A stretch of 7,253 bases of DNA from Legionellaceae bacterium (lineage in GTDB: Bacteria; Pseudomonadota; Gammaproteobacteria; Legionellales; Legionellaceae). Position 1 is the first letter of the stretch. Each line of letters starts with the position of its first letter. The notes beneath the pieces are model-generated. The model was given only the letters and a program-made list of their open reading frames with translations. It was not told the DNA's origin and ran no database searches. Of the stretch, positions 5,758-7,253 are shown piece after piece. The stretch is taken from contig CANNIJ010000077.1 of the NCBI GenBank assembly GCA_947505025.1, positions 1-7,253 on the forward strand. The letters run 5' to 3'. The translations under genes and the position numbers were made by a program.

Positions 5758-6324
5758 ATGAGTGGAAATATGTTGCTTGAAAATCATTTCTTAATCGCCA
5801 TGCCCAATCTGGATGATATTGTTTTTTTTCAATCAGTAATCTATATATGCGAGCACGGAATAACTGGCACTGTGGGCTTAATGATCAATAGACCAATGCG
5901 TTACTCATTAGAAATGGTATTTAATCAATTGAATATTGTAATGCAATCTAAAGAAAGAGTTAATGAACCATTATTATTTGGTGGCCCATTACAACCAAAC
6001 CGAGGATTCGTAATGCACCGTCCGTCTGGACATTGGAAATCAAGCTTATCAATGCGCAGCCCTGAATTAGCGATTACAACATCCAATGATATTCTATTAT
6101 CTCTTGCAAATAATACCGGGCCTAAGGAAGCCTTGGTTGCTTTGGGATATGTTGGCTGGCCCGCAGAACAATTAGAACAAGAAATCATGGATAATGCTTG
6201 GCTGGTTTGTCCGTTCCAACCAGATATATTATATGATATTCCTTTTGATGAACGCTGGGCTGCCGCTGGCAGGTCTTTAGGAGTAGATATGGAATCTATA
6301 GTATCAAGGGAAGGACATGCCTGA
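5758..6324 (+). CDS. yqgE: YqgE/AlgH family protein (UPF0301)
   Basis: The 188 residues match the UPF0301 family (E. coli YqgE 187 aa), named AlgH in Pseudomonas for a proposed role in alginate regulation; the biochemical activity is not established. The motifs are clear: NHFLIAMP (9-16), VIYICEHG (27-34), GLMINRP (40-46), LLFGGPLQ (72-79), RGFVMHRP (82-89), ALGYVGWP (128-135) and AAAGRSLG (168-175). The second ATG at 5770 aligns exactly with the E. coli start (MxLxxHFLIAMP) and is a realistic alternative, but the GGG about 7 bases before the first ATG gives the better spacing. It overlaps ruvX by 8 bases, the usual gene pair in gammaproteobacteria, so both are co-expressed. Confidence 0.93.
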   Translation: MSGNMLLENHFLIAMPNLDDIVFFQSVIYICEHGITGTVGLMINRPMRYSLEMVFNQLNIVMQSKERVNEPLLFGGPLQPNRGFVMHRPSGHWKSSLSMRSPELAITTSNDILLSLANNTGPKEALVALGYVGWPAEQLEQEIMDNAWLVCPFQPDILYDIPFDERWAAAGRSLGVDMESIVSREGHA

Positions 6325-6736
6325 AGGACTTTATTTAGGGTTTGATTTTGGTTATAAAAGGATTGGCGTTGCCATTGGGCATGCATTAACCGGCACTGCT
6401 TCACCTTTAACGAGGATTTATGCACAATCAGGGATCCCAGATTGGCGTGAGATTGAAAAACTTTTAAAAACATGGGCACCAAATGGTTGTGTAATCGGAT
6501 TACCTACATGTATCGATGGCACTGAACAATATACAACAATCGCTGCCAGAGAGTTTGCTAATCAAATACACCAAAGGTATAAAATACCGGTTTATTTAAC
6601 TGATGAGAGATTAACCACCAAAGATGCGCGCGCACAACTATTCGAAAAAGGCGGATATCGCAAAGTTAAAAAAACCGACATAGATAGTATTGCCGCATGT
6701 ATCATTATAGAACAGTGGATGAATGATCTAAGTTAA
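6317..6736 (+). CDS. ruvX: pre-16S rRNA nuclease RuvX/YqgF (RNase H-like fold)
   Basis: This is an RNase H-fold nuclease needed for 5'-end maturation of 16S rRNA, once annotated as a Holliday-junction resolvase. The length of 139 aa equals the family norm (138 in E. coli). LGFDFGYKRIGVAIG (7-21) carries catalytic Asp10, VIGLPTCIDGTE (59-70) is the conserved loop, LTDERLTT (94-101) gives Glu97, and DIDSIAA (121-127) gives the third acid, Asp123. All three catalytic acids are present, so the enzyme should be active. The ATG lies inside the 3' end of yqgE, with AGGGAAGG just upstream, which indicates translational coupling. It ends 8 bases from the convergent comM gene. Confidence 0.95.
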   Translation: MPEGLYLGFDFGYKRIGVAIGHALTGTASPLTRIYAQSGIPDWREIEKLLKTWAPNGCVIGLPTCIDGTEQYTTIAAREFANQIHQRYKIPVYLTDERLTTKDARAQLFEKGGYRKVKKTDIDSIAACIIIEQWMNDLS

Positions 6737-6752
6737 TTAAAACATTACTTAG
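6728..6752. terminator. weak AT-rich hairpin between convergent ruvX and comM
   Basis: CTAAGT (6728-6733) plus AAT (6735-6737) pair with ATTACTTAG (6744-6752) around a 6-base loop with one bulged T. The dyad contains the stop codons of both genes. The stem is weak and no T-run follows on either side, so it is only a tentative bidirectional end signal. Confidence 0.22.
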
Positions 6753-7253
6753 GCCGTTGTAATGTCTGTCTAAAAGATAACGCTTTTTTTATATCTATAT
6801 CCTCAACAATATCATTACACCGCATATCTGCAATGGTTCTTGAAACTTTAAGCAGACGATCAAATGCCCTGGCTGAAAACTTAAGTGTTTGTAAAATATT
6901 GCTTAATAAAACATGACTAGGGTTCTTTAAACCTAAAACACGCTCACATTCTTTACTTGATAAGCGAGAGTTCAAACAACCTTGACGTTGTATTTGCTGC
7001 TCATGGATTTTTTTGATCCTGGATCTTATACGCACGCTTTCTCCTGTTTCTGCCGTGTTCGGCATTAATAATTCAATGTCGGTCAGCGCATTGACATTAA
7101 TCTGCATATCGATTCTATCTAGAAAAGGTGCCGATATTTTTGATAAATAACGCGAAATACGATCTGGACTGCAAATACATGTGGCTTTAGGATTACCAAA
7201 TTGGCCACACGGACAAGGATTCATTGCGGCTAATAATTGAAAACGCGCCGGGA
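6745..7253 (-). CDS. comM: ComM/YifB family Mg-chelatase-like AAA+ protein, C-terminal part (cut by window edge)
   Basis: Only the last 169 or so codons are inside the window; the frame is open to the right edge, where PARFQLLAAMNPCPCG is the classic family segment, so the ATG at 7224 is an internal Met and not a start. ComM is a hexameric helicase that promotes branch migration during natural transformation; YifB is its general name. Visible here are the Cys cluster CPCG...CIC (Cys4, 6, 16, 18 counted from that Met), the AAA+ sensor/arginine region PFLDRIDMQI, and the C-terminal Mg-chelatase domain containing the helical FSARAFDRLLKVSRTIAD segment. The N-terminal Lon-like domain and the Walker motifs lie outside. 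Its presence hints at competence for DNA uptake, which is inference. Confidence 0.93.
   Translation of the reverse strand, partial: PARFQLLAAMNPCPCGQFGNPKATCICSPDRISRYLSKISAPFLDRIDMQINVNALTDIELLMPNTAETGESVRIRSRIKKIHEQQIQRQGCLNSRLSSKECERVLGLKNPSHVLLSNILQTLKFSARAFDRLLKVSRTIADMRCNDIVEDIDIKKALSFRQTLQRPK

Noticed and set aside
5925..6482. Minus-strand ORF of 185 aa opposite yqgE and ruvX
   Set aside because: Although long, it is antisense to two well-conserved overlapping genes, shows no family motif and has no supporting promoter or ribosome binding site.
1..7253. CRISPR array, tRNA, rRNA, insertion sequence or attachment site
   Set aside because: No regularly spaced direct repeats, cloverleaf sequence, transposase motif or terminal inverted repeat was seen.

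Overview
The window looks like a chromosomal stretch of an AT-rich gammaproteobacterium. The divergent lpoA/rsmI pair, the overlapping yqgE-ruvX pair and a comM/yifB gene are gammaproteobacterial housekeeping features. An astacin-type metalloprotease and an ankyrin-like repeat protein sit between them. That mix of eukaryote-like proteins with a compact, low-GC core suggests a host-associated lineage such as the Legionellales. This placement is an inference from gene content; no rRNA or marker gene here settles it.

Layout, left to right. (1) Positions 1-201 (+) hold the C-terminal end of a LexA/CI-like S24-family repressor whose N-terminus lies outside the window. It runs tail-to-tail into, and overlaps by about 100 bases, an unrecognised 115-residue ORF on the minus strand (101-448), which has its own promoter-like sequence and an 8-bp dyad. 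(2) Positions 570-2357 (-) encode the outer-membrane lipoprotein LpoA, activator of penicillin-binding protein 1A. It is divergent from rsmI (2396-3247, +), the 16S rRNA C1402 2'-O-methyltransferase; the two starts are so close that the lpoA promoter must overlap the start of rsmI. (3) An exported astacin-like zinc protease (3260-4078, +) follows rsmI by 12 bases, with a strong ribosome binding site overlapping the end of rsmI. (4) Convergent with it is a 480-residue protein (4075-5517, -) made of about seven divergent 48-residue ankyrin-like units. The two genes share one CTAG palindrome as their stop codons. (5) The 240-base gap 5518-5757 contains what looks like a small decayed gene with an internal amber codon, plus promoter-like elements for both flanking genes. 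(6) yqgE (AlgH family) and ruvX/yqgF overlap by 8 bases and form an operon. (7) The 3' part of comM/yifB (minus strand) runs off the right edge.

How it fits together: RsmI and RuvX act on the ribosome (16S methylation and 16S 5'-end maturation), LpoA acts in peptidoglycan synthesis, and ComM is a DNA-uptake/recombination helicase. The rsmI-yqgE interval carries the accessory cargo: an exported protease and a repeat protein that could be an effector-type protein. It is the most interesting part of the window. I see no rRNA, tRNA, CRISPR array, insertion sequence or complete mobile element.
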